Source: Trichinella spiralis
Lineage: Eukaryota; Nematoda; Enoplea; Trichinellida; Trichinellidae
NCBI GenBank assembly: GCA_000181795.3
Contig: CM012954.1
Span: forward strand, 11,903,121 to 11,967,120
Direction of reading: 5' to 3'
Length of the DNA: 64,000 nt
A program made the translations under genes and the position numbers. Below, one piece after another: positions 12,801 through 26,253 of this stretch (positions within the stretch are counted from its first letter, which is position 1; every line of letters starts with the position of its first letter). The notes beneath the pieces are model-generated. The model was not told the DNA's origin, made no database searches, and worked only from the letters and a program-made list of their open reading frames with translations.

Positions 12801-15800
12801 TAACTCAATTTTATGTTTAAAATATTATTATTAAATAAATAAGTGTGAGGATTCTCCGCATGCATTAGGTATAGAAGTAACGTTTATAAAATGATAATTC
12901 TTGATGATAAATTTCATACACTGAAAAAAACCTATTCCACTTCAGCATCAGCAAATATATAATATTCAATTGAATGAATTCAGTGTCTCAATGTAAAGTT
13001 GCTTATTGAAATCATCTACAGTTCATAATAAAAAATTTCCATTTGCATTATTTTCGCTTTTAAAAGTAATATTTTTTCCAATGTAGAACGCTTAGAAAGA
13101 TTTTCCATTGTGTAAGTAAAACAAGAAGTTACATTGTCATTGTACACATATTCCATTGTATATTGGTTGAACATTAAAAGCTTTCTAATTGCAATCGAGA
13201 ATTGCATATTTAGATGAAACTTGGGCAACTGCTTGCAGTTCAGGCTACAGAAGTGATTCAGGTGTAGCATTCGGTAGTCAAGAACCGAGGCACAGATTAT
13301 CATTATCTCACCATAAACCGTACGATAATGCAGAATTGGGGCACTGGGAAGAAGCTGATCCTTCGATGTCGCATATGAGTGGCTACTACAGTGATTACAC
13401 AAGTCACAGACGTACCAGATCAGGTCGACGTTATGCAAAAAATGTGCAAAGTGTTTTCCCCTTGGAACTCAGACCAAACTCACCTACTGAAGAAAGCGGT
13501 AACGAAACAAGTTCACCTTCACATGTAATTAGTGCTAGTCTTCGACGACTGCCACATCCTCCTCCATCTTTAACAGATGGATGCGATCGTAAAATCGAAC
13601 TTAAGTAAACTTAAGTAACTGATCAATCAGTTTAATAATTTTTAACATTACTAAAATTCTTTCACAGATATAGCAGCAAAAAAACTAGTAGCGATCAAGT
13701 CGAGGATCGTGCCAACATTGTCACCGGGGATTATCTCAGCGATGGCTCAGAAACATCCATTTCTATGCCTAGCACACGTTCAGAACGTCTAATTGGATCA
13801 CAGATGATCGTTAAAAACATTACCAGGTAATATTTATAAAGAAATTCGACTTAAATTACATTTGCAATTATACATAAAGTCCTCAATATAATTCACTTCT
13901 ACATAAGGATTTAATTTCACACTTTCTAATCCATTTCAAATTATTTATTAATTTTTGCTTTCATCGCCTTTTCCCTTTTATATAATTTTACATCATGAAT
14001 ATTTATTTCATTATGATTCCTAATAAACATCTTTATATTAAAAAATACCCATATAATATAATAAATGTGAAAAATAGAAAACATTTAGTAACAAAAATTT
14101 AATTAATTTCAGTCAGCTAAATATGAATTACGCTAAAGTAAAAGTGACTGCACAATTTTCACATGCAAAACAATTTTTACTTTACGTCATAAACAACTGT
14201 TGAAATTAAAGAATAAAAACGAAGCTAAAAATTGTGTCGCAAGAGCAAAACCTCTATTATTAAGCTTTCCAAATAGCATAACATGGATCAGTTATCAGTG
14301 TCAGAGAGAATTAGTTACTTAATTTCTTGTTGACCAGTTGTTAACCTCTCAGTTTGCTTTTTAATTGTTACAAGTGAATGTTTAAAATTTCTCTTCTCAA
14401 ATGTGTATTAGTGGTTTTCATTTCTGAATGAATGAATAATTTAATGCACGTCAATTGCTACGACCGGAATCAGAATTTTTGGTGGATCAAGTGTTGATAA
14501 GAGCATTTATTAAATGCAAATCCTACTTCAGCTGAGTAATCACATTTGAGCAGAAAAACGGGAAACAAAATAAAATATGCATTTGCATGGCTTCTTTTTC
14601 AAAAACTCTTACTCATTCCTTTACAGTTGCAACTTTTTTCCAAACCGAACGCTTTTTTTCACATTTTTGTAACAAACACCGTAGAGGCTTTTCGATTTGC
14701 ATCTTTTTTCACAAAAGAGCTTCAAAAGAAAATCAATATTTCAACCTGAGGAACAATGAATGATGTTCAACTACAATTTGCCCTTAACCCCACGCTGGTG
14801 GAGAATATTTCGGCGGTTTAGGCTAAATTGAAAAATCGGCTGTCACATGTTGACAGTGATCGATCCAAAATCAACCCTGCTTGATAATTTTTTTGGCTTT
14901 CAATTTCTATCCAACGACACCAAGAAGATGATGAAAATAGAAACAAATATAGCACATAGTATCAGCTAATTTAAGATTAATCATTTGTTTCAGAGAACGT
15001 AGTTTAGACGAAGAACACATGCCGAGATCAGTGAACAATAATTCAAGCAGTCATCATTATTCAACTCATGTAAAGCAAGAATCAGCAGAAGCAGGCGGCT
15101 TTTATGAAACTACAACTGAGAACAATTACAAAACCTGCAACGCCACTGTTGAACAGATACCAACCACTGACAAGCGGAAAAAAAGTTTAATGACTCGTCT
15201 CATTCCTGGTCGAGTTACCGCTGCCCAACTTGCCCAAGGTAAATGCTGCATATTGTGGTGTTCTTTCCTTTCTCCTTTATCTTATAAGCATACATTTGCT
15301 TCATATCCTAATCCAATATTATAGAGCAAAAACGCGTTGTATTCCGACGTTCAGATGAAGTTGGAGTGCCAGTGAATTTAAGTCCACAGACCAGTTTAGA
15401 TATAACGAAACAGTCCAGCCGAGAATCGACCGATAGCAACGAAAGCTCGTTAGTGATTGCCAACAATGCAAATGAGCTTGTTGTTTTGTAAAATAGTAAT
15501 TGTTTGTTTGTTTTTACTTTTTTGCAGATTAGTCCCTGTGGCACATGAGCCAGGCTCAATTGGTGAATTTGTCGACGGTCTTGGACCTGGCCAAGTGGTC
15601 GGTCGTCAAGCTGTTGCCAGCCCTTGTCTAGGAGAGATTCAGATTAGCTTGTATGAAAGGAGAAGCAATTTAGAAGTTCGAATCATTCGCGCTAGACATC
15701 TTAACCGAAAGCCCGGCTCTAAATTTTATCCATGTAACTAACCATTCCAGATCCACGTCGAAAACACTATTTTATTCAGCCTTTACAATTATGTGTTTTC

Positions 15801-16130
15801 AGCGCCTTATGTAAAAGTGTATCTTTGCGATGAAAAATCGATAGTTGCCAAAGCAAAGACAGGCTTAGCTGCAAGAACACCGGAACCAAGATTTGATCAG
15901 TTGCTCATCTTTACCGAAGCATATCATAATCGTCTTTTACAAGTAAAAAACCAACAACAATAAACAGATAAATAAATAATGTATATTGCATACAAATTAA
16001 GGTGATTCTGGTTGGTGATTATGGAAGAATAGAGCGCAAATCGGTGATTGGTCTCGCCATGATTCGCCTGAGCAATTTGGATTTAAAGAAACCAATTGAA
16101 GGTTGGTACAAGCTATACCACTCTGGCTAG
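6878..16130 (+). CDS. unc-10: RIM active-zone scaffold (UNC-10 type), 5' end missing
   Basis: RIM proteins tether Rab3 vesicles and calcium channels at the presynaptic active zone and prime release through Munc13. Domains in order: coiled helix plus Rab3/Munc13-binding double zinc finger (6878-7082 with 7286-7648; CQIC, CYYC, CARC and WSCSLC pairs), a polar linker with a RIM-like serine/acidic stretch (SSSDEDFPST), PDZ domain (10061-10435, GLKVTGGR), C2A (10512-12157, NPYVKMFLLPD) and C2B (15528-16130, ending GWYKLYHSG then TAG). Exons by eye: 6878-7082, 7146-7211, 7286-7648, 7739-8312, 9347-9602, 9677-9771, 9930-9994, 10061-10253, 10321-10435, 10512-10955, 11024-11189, 12068-12157, 12212-12362, 13214-13604, 13668-13826, 14994-15238, 15325-15487, 15528-15733, 15803-15942, 16002-16130. 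Phases agree at the joins. The donor at 7649 (gttcat) is weak. No start codon is seen: the first visible exon opens in mid-helix at an acceptor, so the N-terminal exon lies upstream. Confidence 0.95.
11190..12067 (+). other. Long RIM intron inside the C2A domain
   Basis: An 878-base AT-rich intron separates two halves of C2A (FLGE before it, VLIDLSKANL after it). The acceptor is AAG rather than CAG or TAG. No other gene is seen inside. Confidence 0.7.
13827..14993 (+). other. Long RIM intron
   Basis: Roughly 1.17 kb between phase-2 exons. It holds several short pyrimidine tracts and one 67-codon frame at 14546-14749 with no recognisable features. I treat it as intron. Confidence 0.6.
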
Positions 16131-18780
16131 CTAAATGTCTTTTTTGTGACAAAACTATATATATCTTTGGTTCAGCTTCAGCTCCTACTTCTTTTCTTTA
16201 AATTTCCTGTTTTTATTTTCTTAATCGTCACTATGCAAATTCACTTTGAGCAAAAATCAAAAATCACACGCAAGCACATTTGTCTGTCTACGGTGTACCG
16301 CTTTGTGACTTCCGCGAAACACAGGGCCACAGTATACAATTTTGAATTGGTTAACTAATTTAAAATTTTACCTTTTTCTTTTGTTAAATGGCGATTGCAT
16401 TTACCCGATGCGATTAAATTCGATTAAAGCAAAATTATTCTATATTACTAAAAATTGATCATGAATTTCAATTCTTCACTCGAAACATAACAGTAATACA
16501 ACCATTAATTACTGTAATTTTCAATGCGACTTCATTTGGACATTTCCATTATGAAAAAAAAGATACGCAGAATAATACAACAAGTATTTTGCTCGTGCTT
16601 CTAATTTTCGAGGAAAATATGTTCGTTGGAAGAGTCTGAACACAAATGGTCTGATTTACTGTGAAAAGTAACGTCAAAATTTTCCGGATACCAGTACCAC
16701 AACTGTTATTTTTCGAAAAATAATTTCCTTATATTTATTTCTTAAAAGAAATTTCTCTACAATTCTATTGCTACAAACATTTCTAAAACTACGAGGAACA
16801 ATATAAAGATTGATTAAATCTAATGAACGATTTTATGAGCCAGTCACATTTATATTTGACTACATAAAAATACACATATCCTCGAATATGAATAATAAAT
16901 TCTTAGGGATAAAGTAAGTTGTTTAACAAAATATACGAAAAATTAATCAGCCAAAGCATTTTGCAAACGCTTGAAATGATCATTCAGCGTTGATTATCAG
17001 TATCAAAATAAAAATTTCAAACTGAGAAAATTACTTGAATAATTCCCTCAAACATACATAACTACTCAACAACTATTCAAACTAATTTCTGTTTTATCTG
17101 CAAATTTATCATAAAATAATATTCTCTTTTCACAGAATTATTTTATAAATGTTTTTACCGCTTAATTGCAAGGACAAATTTCAAAAATACGCCAATTCTA
17201 AGTCAACATTTTCCAAGTGTCGATTGAACAAAGACCATCACAATAATAAACATAAATAACACTTACCGTTTTATAAATATATGCTTATGGTAGATGATAA
17301 ACGTTAGGTAGTCGACAGCAATTTCTGTATTCAATTTTTGAATGAATGAAGAATTTTCGTATTTAGTAAGCATTCTGCATAGATTCTATAAAATAAATAT
17401 ATAAAGCATATAAAGATATACTAAATATATAAAATTCATGTATAAATCTACAAAATCAAATCAATAAAATAAACATAAATTAATAAAGAAATTTTTCACA
17501 TTTCTTGAATAATATCTTTAGAAAAAAATTGGTTGCTATAAAATGCCACATTGCAAAAAGTATTCAGTTTTTCCGTCTAGAAAGAACTGAATGAAAACAA
17601 TTTCACATAAAAACAAATTTTATGATTACAAAAAACTATGATATTCATTAAAGCATCAAGTGAAATTAATTGTTACGTATTTCCCAATTGAGCTGTTCTT
17701 CAACGATAATGACTTATTACAAAATTAATGTTTTCTATAAATGGAGAACATTTTATTGAAAAAAGTTTTTAATCAGTTACAAAATAAATTCATTTTAATC
17801 GTTCTTATATTACTTGAAGTCAATTAAAAATATTAAAATAACATAAGAATATTCGGTTCAATAAATGACAATTAGAAAATAAAGATAAATGATAAATGGT
17901 AGTGCACTTTTTCACATATAAAAATATTTTGTATTAAGTGGCATCAAATACTGTCATAATTTAACAGAAAAAATTTCTTTTTTTCAAATATGAAGTATAA
18001 TGAAGATTTAAATCATGTTTATGGCACACTGCTTTAATTAACTTATAAATGTCCACTGTAATTTCATGTATCAATATAACTTAATTTGAACATTTCGTGT
18101 TTGACATTTAAGCATCAGGAAAATTTTGTAAGAATATTATTTGTAAAATACCAATTTCAGGCACTTTATGAATCTGACTAAAAGAAATTATACCTTGTCT
18201 TTTTTAATAAACAAGTGTTTAAGTTTCGTTATATAGAAATTAGCAATAACCTAATGACTGTACGGTAGTATATCAAAATGCTAATAATATAAATAGTCAA
18301 GTACAATTTTTGCAAAAATTTCATATTCGTATAATACCTTGTTTTGCCGTGAAAATTATTTTAATCACAATTTAAATTTTATTTCATAAATTAGTATTAT
18401 TACCTCAAACATCAGATGCAATATCAAAAAACATACTTATAGATGTTACTACTTATTACATTTTAACATGGGTCAGCAGTTGAATATTCTACGTAAAAGC
18501 AAACATTAGAAACAAAATTTCAAAATTTATAATAAAACTTCTAATACAACGGACTTATTTCTAAAATAACAAAAATTAGGCTTAAAAATAATAAGTCAAC
18601 TTTACCAAAACTCTTACATACAACAATATATAGCACTTTCAAATACTGCTTTCCTGAAACAAATTATAGGACTAAATGTTTTAATGAAAAAGACCTGAAA
18701 ACGTGTAAATTGCGTTTACTTCTTTCCATATTAAAAGTTTGGTACAAACAGTACATTTCATAAAAAGCATTAAATACATT
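16131..18780. other. Intergenic region between convergent genes
   Basis: The 3' flanks of RIM (+) and CFIm25 (-). AT-rich throughout with many short A/T runs. No coding exon could be supported on either strand. Confidence 0.6.
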
Positions 18781-19912
<1,132 letters not shown>

Positions 19913-21424
19913 ATGCAAAAGTCTGAATGAAATTTTTGTAAATTTATTTATTTATTTCATACAAATCTGTATTTAGCTTTGAATTCAAATGTACGGTAAA
20001 GTTGGTGAAGGCTGGTTCTACTTTTTGGCATGTATCAGGCTCAATATGTCTGACGTGTCCATCAGAAATATCTAATCGTTCAGCGGCGTTAGTAATTCGT
20101 CGAAATGGTGAAACATTACAGTCATTTCGTGTAACAGATTTGCAAAAAGTTTGCAAACCGGCCATAAAAGATGGGAAATTATCAATCTTTTTAAAAGACA
20201 ATACTTGTCTTCTGATTAGCAAGGTAATTTACTTTTTATTTTTTGAATAACTGTTACCAATTTTTAGATATTTTATTTCATTATTTGCTCCTATTACTGT
20301 TATAGCTGTTCTTCATTATAAGTCATTGTTATTTTTTATTAAATTCATTTTAGTCTAACGAAATGGTTTTGTTGTGTCTTGCAAATTTGTTAGATCATTG
20401 TATCGAAGGAAGGAGTCTTTACCTTAAAATGTGTCGTTGTCCAATGTTGAAACAGTGCATGTCAATGAAATCTTTGGTACGTTATCAATTTGGCAGGAAC
20501 ATATGTTTGACCAGTACAACCGTGGATGAGAATGACTTCTTTAAAGCAGACTGTTCATTGGTAGAGTTCATCGAAATGAGAGATTGTCGCTGTGAAAAGT
20601 TATTTTCCATACTGACCGCGGCACGATTTTCGAATTTGAATACATTGAACATAACATCTTGTCACAACGCTTCATTTGATGATAAATTTTGGATTGCTCT
20701 CCCCACTGCATTAGAAGTACTGATTTTGAGAGATAATGAAATCACAAGGTTGACAGATGGATTTTGCAAATTGACAGTTAAAACTATTGATCTGAGCAAA
20801 AATAAATTACAAGCATTACCTGAAAATATGTCTTCCATGCGGAGGACATTGAAGAAGCTGGATATTTCTCACAATCGTATTCGCTTTCTGAATCACTCCA
20901 TTTTAGAATTGTCTTTAAGTGAATTAGACACAAGTGTCAACGATTTTCATGGCAATTTTCGGTTTTTTGATCATGCTCTTGAATCTTCTAAAAGGATATG
21001 TCGACGCAGACGGTTTTTGACTGAAGCTGCAGCATTTGCTGTATTACGCAGGTGATACGTTACGACTTTTATAATTTTATATTAATTTATTTTATATTTT
21101 AAGCTTACGTTTAATCTATTTAGCTATAATTTTGATATAGTAAAATTAAAGCAGGAAACCGTTTTGCCAGATTTATGCTGGGACGCTATTGAATCTTTAT
21201 CATCCTGTGCCGAATGCAAGTGCTGGTTGCCAAGAAGAAACTGCCTGTTTCACATTTATGGTGTAAATATGAGTAGAAATATACCTGTGTTCAGATTTTT
21301 AAATTCCGAGGCTATGCTTGGTTTTATTCCTTTGAGGGGAACATATTGTTCACCACAGTGTCAATCTGAATGGAAATTGAAGCACGATCCTATTTTATTG
21401 GATCTGTTGAACTGGGCATTGTGA
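19913..21424 (+). CDS. lrr-1: Leucine-rich repeat protein 1 (CUL2 substrate receptor)
   Basis: LRR1 (PPIL5) is the receptor of the CUL2 ubiquitin ligase; it acts on the CMG helicase at replication termination and, in C. elegans, on the CDK inhibitor CKI-1. Exons 19977-20223, 20354-21051 and 21124-21424 join in phase. The N-terminal PH-like part is followed by leucine-rich repeats (LEVLILRDNEITRL, TIDLSKNKLQALP, KLDISHNRIRFL). The C-terminus carries the family's LPDLCWDAIESL segment and cysteine pairs (CAECKC, CSPQC). Exon 19977 has no in-frame ATG. An 8-base first coding exon ATGCAAAA (19913-19920) with donor gtctga and a 56-base intron restores phase and gives about 417 residues, against 414 in human. 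That first exon is inferred. AATAAA lies at 21488. Confidence 0.85.
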
Positions 21425-21610
21425 AATATTTCAGAAATTGTGATAAATTATCATAAATCTTTTAATATGATGAATTATTTTTTCAAATAAACCTGCATAG
21501 CATTAATTTTTGTAACTGACTTTGTGAGAACATTTGAATGGAATGATATGAATTTCAAAATTTAAAGTAATATTTAAAAATTAAAACCGCTCCAATTTTA
21601 CTTTAATTAA

Positions 21611-21633
21611 AGTGAAACTCCGATTATCCGAAC
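21611..21633 (+). repeat. Left terminal inverted repeat
   Basis: Matches the reverse complement of 22174-22197 with about two differences and one gap; both contain CCGATTATCCGAAC. Confidence 0.75.
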
Positions 21634-21694
21634 ATTTTTTGGTCAGACAACCTGCATTCCACTAATACTGTAACATTCCGTTGTTGCCTAATTT

Positions 21695-21901
21695 TTGTCC
21701 GGTATGTCTACTACTAGAAAGAGAAAGGTTTTGAATTTAGAGGAAAAGCTAAAAATGTGTGAACTAGTGGAGAGGGGCGAGTGGCTCAGGAAAACTGCTA
21801 AGAGTTTTAGTGTGGGTCTGTCCACAGTTTCAGACATCTATCTCAGTCGACGTCAGCGAACTGACTTTGTGTCGCACATAGATACTTCGAGAAGAAGCTA
21901 G
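21695..21901 (+). pseudogene. Transposase fragment: CENP-B/Tigger HTH domain
   Basis: 68-codon frame with the pogo/Tigger N-terminal DNA-binding pattern: basic start (TRKRKVLNLEEKLKM), then ELVERGE and a second helix with SVGLSTVSDIY. It stops at 21899-21901, before any second HTH or DDE domain. It lies between the two terminal repeats and is read here as the relic of a transposase gene. There is no reason to think it is a functional host gene. Confidence 0.7.
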
Positions 21902-22173
21902 CTTCGTTAAAACAGAAACTTATTATTGATTTTATAAAATCTAACACAAAGTAAATTTTATGCTTTTTCAATGTGGCGCTGAAAATATAATCGACGTGTT
22001 AATAAATGTTCATGCAATTTAAGCGAGTAAAGGGGAAATAACGTCGCATAATAAGCGGAATGTCTACTCTTACACGTCAAATTGAGAATAACAGCTATAA
22101 ACGCTTCAATTATGTACATACATTTTGAAAAATTGAAAACGTCTGATTATCCGAATGACCCCCAAAAACCGAG

Positions 22174-22199
22174 TGTTCGGATAATCGGTGTTCCACTGT
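22174..22199 (-). repeat. Right terminal inverted repeat
   Basis: Reverse complement starts cagtggaacaccgattatcc. A second inverted copy of the GATTATCCGAA core sits about 30 bases inward (22144-22155), so the right end can fold on itself. Confidence 0.75.
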
Positions 22200-22401
22200 A
22201 TTTTTATTAGTTAAATTCGTTTAATTTATTTACTTGTCGAAGTAATCATTAAAAATATCATAATAAACATTCAGGTTATCTTAAGCGAAAACATTATCAA
22301 CTGCTATCTTATTTACATACATTTCGTGCAGAGGTTGTCCAGAAAGAATGTGAATGGAGAAAAAATTAGTTTAAACTTGAAACAAAAGCTGAACAACGAA
22401 A

Positions 22402-24783
22402 ATGATTTTTCGAAACATTTTCTTAATGATCAGTTTTGCATCTGCTCTTGTAAACTGTATATTTTTTCGACGTGGACATTTAGAAAATGGAATATTTTCA
22501 ATCGATCAAATTTTTTTCAATGATAAAAGTTTCAGTAATACCAAAGTTGCAGCAAATTTCAATTATTTCCAACAAAACCTAGATCACTTCCATCATCAAC
22601 AAAATATCACATGGCTCCAGGTTATTATGGCTCAGTAACTATTATATTTTGTGATAATTAATTGTTCCATTTCAGCGCTATTGGGTAAATACGAAATATT
22701 ACAAGCCTGGTGGACCAGCATTTTTGCTAATTGGTGGCGAAGGTCCAGCTATTTCTAGTTGGATACAAGAAAGTAGAAGATGAGCAACTTTTACAAATAA
22801 GTGTAAATGAAATAATTATATTTTCAAAGGTGAAAAATATCCGAAAGACTGGATGAAAAAGGCGCAAACTTTTGGTGCGATCTGTTTTATGCTGGAGCAT
22901 CGATACTATGGTGAAAGCCATCCAACAGAGTTTAACACAATCTGTTATTTTTTTCCTTTAAACTACCCCTTTAATGAAACTGCATTTAAATTTATAGTAA
23001 CATGAAAACAGAAAATCTCAGATGGCTGACAAGTGACCAAGCACTTGCTGACGTGGCCAATTTCATTTCCTACGCAACCACACGTTACAATTTGCAAGGA
23101 AGTCGGTGGATCACATTCGGTGGATCATATGCAGGTGAATGAACGTTCCAAAAAATTTCTAAACATACTCAAAGGCATCGTTCCAAAAATTATTTGTCAG
23201 GACTGCTATCTGGTTGGTCGAGGTTAAAATATCCCCACCTAATTACCGGTGCTGTCGCCAGCAGTGCTCCTTTTCACATTAAAGTCAACTTTCATGGTTA
23301 GTATTATTTAATCTGCTTAAAAAACTCATTACTTCTGTTTTCAGAATATCTTGATAGTGTTTTTGATAGCATAAAAAATGAAAATGCAAACTGTGCTTCA
23401 GAAATAGAGAACGCTGTTTTACAAATGCGGAAACTGCTTCGAACTGAATACGGAAGAAGAGAAATGAAAGAAAAGTTAAGGTGACTTATTGGAATTAGGC
23501 ATTGAAACATGTTAATAACTGAACACACAGATTGATAATAATGATGACTTAATCAGAGTATAAATACAGAGAAACAAAAGTGCTAGTTGCATATAATATA
23601 ATATATCATTAAAAAATTGTTTAGTTTATGTAAGAAAATTAAACAAGCTGAAGGAAAAGATGTGCAAAATCTGTTCGCCACCATTGCCGATATGTTTTCA
23701 TTCATCGTTCAGTACAATCAGCCAAACGTATGTCAACATTACTTATATAGATTAAATGACAATATCGCAAAGTATAGTGACATCATTTACAAACTGTTAT
23801 TTTTAATTACTTACCATAACTATATCGTAGTTGAAAGCACTAGAAAATGATTTTCAAGTGAACAGCTTTTATTTCAAGCAGCACATTCTGTATCAATATT
23901 TTAAAAACTCACTACACTGTTACAGTATAAAGTTTACAGGTACAAATGTAACCATAATATAAATATGAATAGACTGCAATGAGTATGAAAAATATGTGTG
24001 AAAAGCTGACAGATTTGTCTGGCGGAGATCCTGTAACGCGTCTCGGTGTTATTATACGTTGGATGCTCAGATTTACTTCCGCACTTTGCTTGAATTTTCG
24101 ATATTCAGACATGATAGCTGAATTAAGTGATACAAAATGGACGAAATCGAGCAGTAAGTTATTTTTATTTCAACAACGCACTGAATTATTTGCATTACAG
24201 CACGACAATGGCAATATCAAACTTGCACAGAATTTGGCTATTTTCAAACAACAGATTCACTTCAGCATGCTTTCTTTGGAACCTATGATTTACAGTCAGT
24301 TAATTGTTTGCTATTTTTTGTTTTGTTGATTAGTATTTTATTTTTTGAGGTTCTTTTTTGATATCTGCAAAGATACATTTGGAAAACAGTTTACGGAAGC
24401 AACTGTACATCGAGGTGCATTTGAAAAAAATGTACGTTATGGAGGAAAACAGTTGAAAGTAATTATCAGTGTAACAATAAAATTTCCAAAAAGGAATATA
24501 ATCTGTTGTTAAGAAGTCAAACATTATTTTGATAAACGGATCCGTGGATCCGTGGCATAGACTTGGTCTCGTCAATAATCCGCATCCACTATCAAAGGCA
24601 ATATTAATAAATGGTACCATATTGCACAAGTTGCTCGCTAGAACCAATATTAGTTCTCTTTTCAATTTTTAAGGCTCTTCTCACTGCGCTGATATGTATC
24701 CTGAGCTAACAAGCGATCCAGAAACGTTGATCAAAGCACGACGTGAAATTACTGGGCACATAGCTTCTTGGATATTACAATAG
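22402..24783 (+). CDS. S28 serine carboxypeptidase (lysosomal Pro-X type)
   Basis: Secreted or lysosomal serine peptidase of family S28 (PRCP/DPP7, thymus-specific serine protease; K12H4.7-like in nematodes), which cleaves next to proline. Twelve exons join in phase to 493 residues: 22402-22620, 22676-22772, 22830-22929, 22998-23134, 23201-23296, 23345-23480, 23625-23727, 23973-24153, 24201-24294, 24350-24458, 24514-24613, 24674-24783. The ATG at 22402 starts a hydrophobic signal peptide ([14 protein letters not shown]). Family marks: NLDHF near the start, [15 protein letters not shown], nucleophile serine in GGSYAG, ASSAP, the [10 protein letters not shown] block, catalytic Asp in NGSVDPWH and catalytic His in SSHCADMYP. 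All three catalytic residues are present, so an active enzyme is expected. The substrate is not deducible. Confidence 0.92.
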
Positions 24784-25299
24784 TTCAGTAATTTAAAAGA
24801 GTGAAGCTAATTATAACGTACTTCAGTTTTATAAAGAAAACATGTTTAATTCTGCAAATCTAAATGAACAACAATTTATAATAAAGTAAAATAATAAATA
24901 TGAAGAAGAAAAATACCATTTCACTTTCACCATGAGAATAAAAATGACAAGCCATATAACATTCTTTAGCAAACAGCATATTGTCGTTCTTTAATACAAA
25001 AACACTGATGGAAATACATCCACACTGATGACTTCCAAAAAAGCATACAAATTCTCATTTGACTGTAAACAAAAACTGCAGCAATTTTTTTTACATTCTT
25101 AGATGACACAACTTCACGATCACCGATCTTGGTATTCATTCAGTAAATCAGTTCAATAAATAAGCATCAGTGATAAACAGTTTTTCTATATATTTTCGAA
25201 AAATAAACATTTTTGCTGATTATAGAGTAATACATACACACACATAATATATGTATATATATATGTGTGTGTGTGTGTATGGGTGTTTTTAGTTCCATT
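24784..25299. other. Intergenic, between convergent S28 and TFIIS genes
   Basis: 3' flanks of both genes. AT-rich; contains the palindromic TG/CA repeat at 25231-25281. No gene seen. Confidence 0.6.
25231..25281. repeat. Palindromic CA/TA/TG microsatellite
   Basis: A (CA)n run passes through (TA)n into (TG)n, so the left half is nearly the reverse complement of the right half. It sits about 20 bases past the stop codon of the TFIIS gene. Confidence 0.8.
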
Positions 25300-26253
25300 T
25301 TAGCAAAATTTCCAACGATTGCCACACTCACGGCAGTATACAAAAGTTGTCATCGGTTCATCTGCACTACGAGTCTGTGCTTGTGTATAAGTGCAATTCT
25401 TTTTGTGACATTTTCCACATTTGAACATATCCGTTGGAGTTCCAACTTCCTGCGCTACTTGATGCTCTTCAATTGCTTCTTTGGTAAATTTTCTTCTAGC
25501 TGCTTTCAAAGCTTCGCTAGCCATTTCTTCGGATGTCATTGTGGCCAATCGGATTGCAGTAATCTCACCGGACAATACACTGCGCTTCAGATCGGGATTT
25601 TTCTTATCGCGCAAATTGAACACCCTGCTGCGAACACAGGCGCAGTAACGATCACCTGTGTTGTTGAACAAACTGTATATTTCCTGTTCAATTTCGGCAG
25701 CCAAACGTTCTCTAGTTAACACACTTATTTCTGGTGAATTCAAATCTGGTTCCAAAGATTTCAACAACATCTGTCTGCATTTTTCACGCACATCAGTCAT
25801 CTGTGGTGGAAATGTGGTATTCTTCTGAAATGGGCGTGGTCGAATCGGGGTCGAAGCCACGCCATCACTGTCATTCGACCGTCCACCTTCGGACATGTTA
25901 CTAGCCACAGAATCATTTCTCGTCAAATTTACCGAATTCGCTGCAGCAGCAGAAGAAGAAGAAGAAGAACCGCTGCTTTTGGACGACGCACTTTTGCATT
26001 CGATCAACTTTTTCCAATGTCGAATCAAATTTTTCGCCTCTACCTGCAAACTGCGGTCAGTTGTCTTTTTCCGCAGTTCATTCACGGTCATACCAATGCG
26101 TGTCTTTTGCAAAAGTTCCACTGTCATCGGCGTCGCTCTTAAAATTTTTAAAATATCCATTGCAGATTGTTCGGATTTTTCTCCATTCACCACTTTATCC
26201 AACTTTTTCCCATAGCGGATCAGATCATCTTCACGTGGTTTCACTTGCGCCAT
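25300..26253 (-). CDS. TFIIS: Transcription elongation factor TFIIS
   Basis: TFIIS rescues backtracked RNA polymerase II by stimulating RNA cleavage in the active site. Intronless here, 317 residues counted from the ATG at 26251-26253 (an upstream in-frame start at about 26290 would add 13 unlikely residues). Domains: N-terminal LW domain (about 5-80; TPMTVELLQKTRIGMTVNEL), serine-rich linker, central domain (about 145-255; REKCRQMLLKSL, then LSGEITAIRLATMTSEEMAS) and C-terminal zinc ribbon (about 278-316). The ribbon has two CxxC pairs (CGKC, CREC) and the catalytic DE pair in RSADEPMTTFVYC. The protein ends NRWKFC, as the family does. Confidence 0.96.
   Translation of the reverse strand: MAQVKPREDDLIRYGKKLDKVVNGEKSEQSAMDILKILRATPMTVELLQKTRIGMTVNELRKKTTDRSLQVEAKNLIRHWKKLIECKSASSKSSGSSSSSSAAAANSVNLTRNDSVASNMSEGGRSNDSDGVASTPIRPRPFQKNTTFPPQMTDVREKCRQMLLKSLEPDLNSPEISVLTRERLAAEIEQEIYSLFNNTGDRYCACVRSRVFNLRDKKNPDLKRSVLSGEITAIRLATMTSEEMASEALKAARRKFTKEAIEEHQVAQEVGTPTDMFKCGKCHKKNCTYTQAQTRSADEPMTTFVYCRECGNRWKFC

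Larger units (their letters stand above)
21611..22199 (+). mobile_element. pogo/Tigger-like DNA transposon remnant
   Basis: The left end (21611-21633, agtgaaactccgattatccg aac) and the right end (22174-22199, reverse complement cagtggaacaccgattatcc gaac) are near-identical inverted repeats, and a TA follows the right end as expected for this superfamily. The interior holds a short frame with a CENP-B/Tigger-type helix-turn-helix (21695-21901). At about 590 bases the element lacks a DDE catalytic core, so it is a deleted, non-autonomous copy. Confidence 0.8.

Noticed and set aside
14546-14749. 67-codon frame inside a RIM intron
   Set aside because: Phe/Leu-rich, no features, and lies between two RIM exons that join in phase without it.
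22326-22523. Alternative upstream frame before the S28 peptidase
   Set aside because: Different frame from the signal peptide, which starts at 22402 and fits the family.
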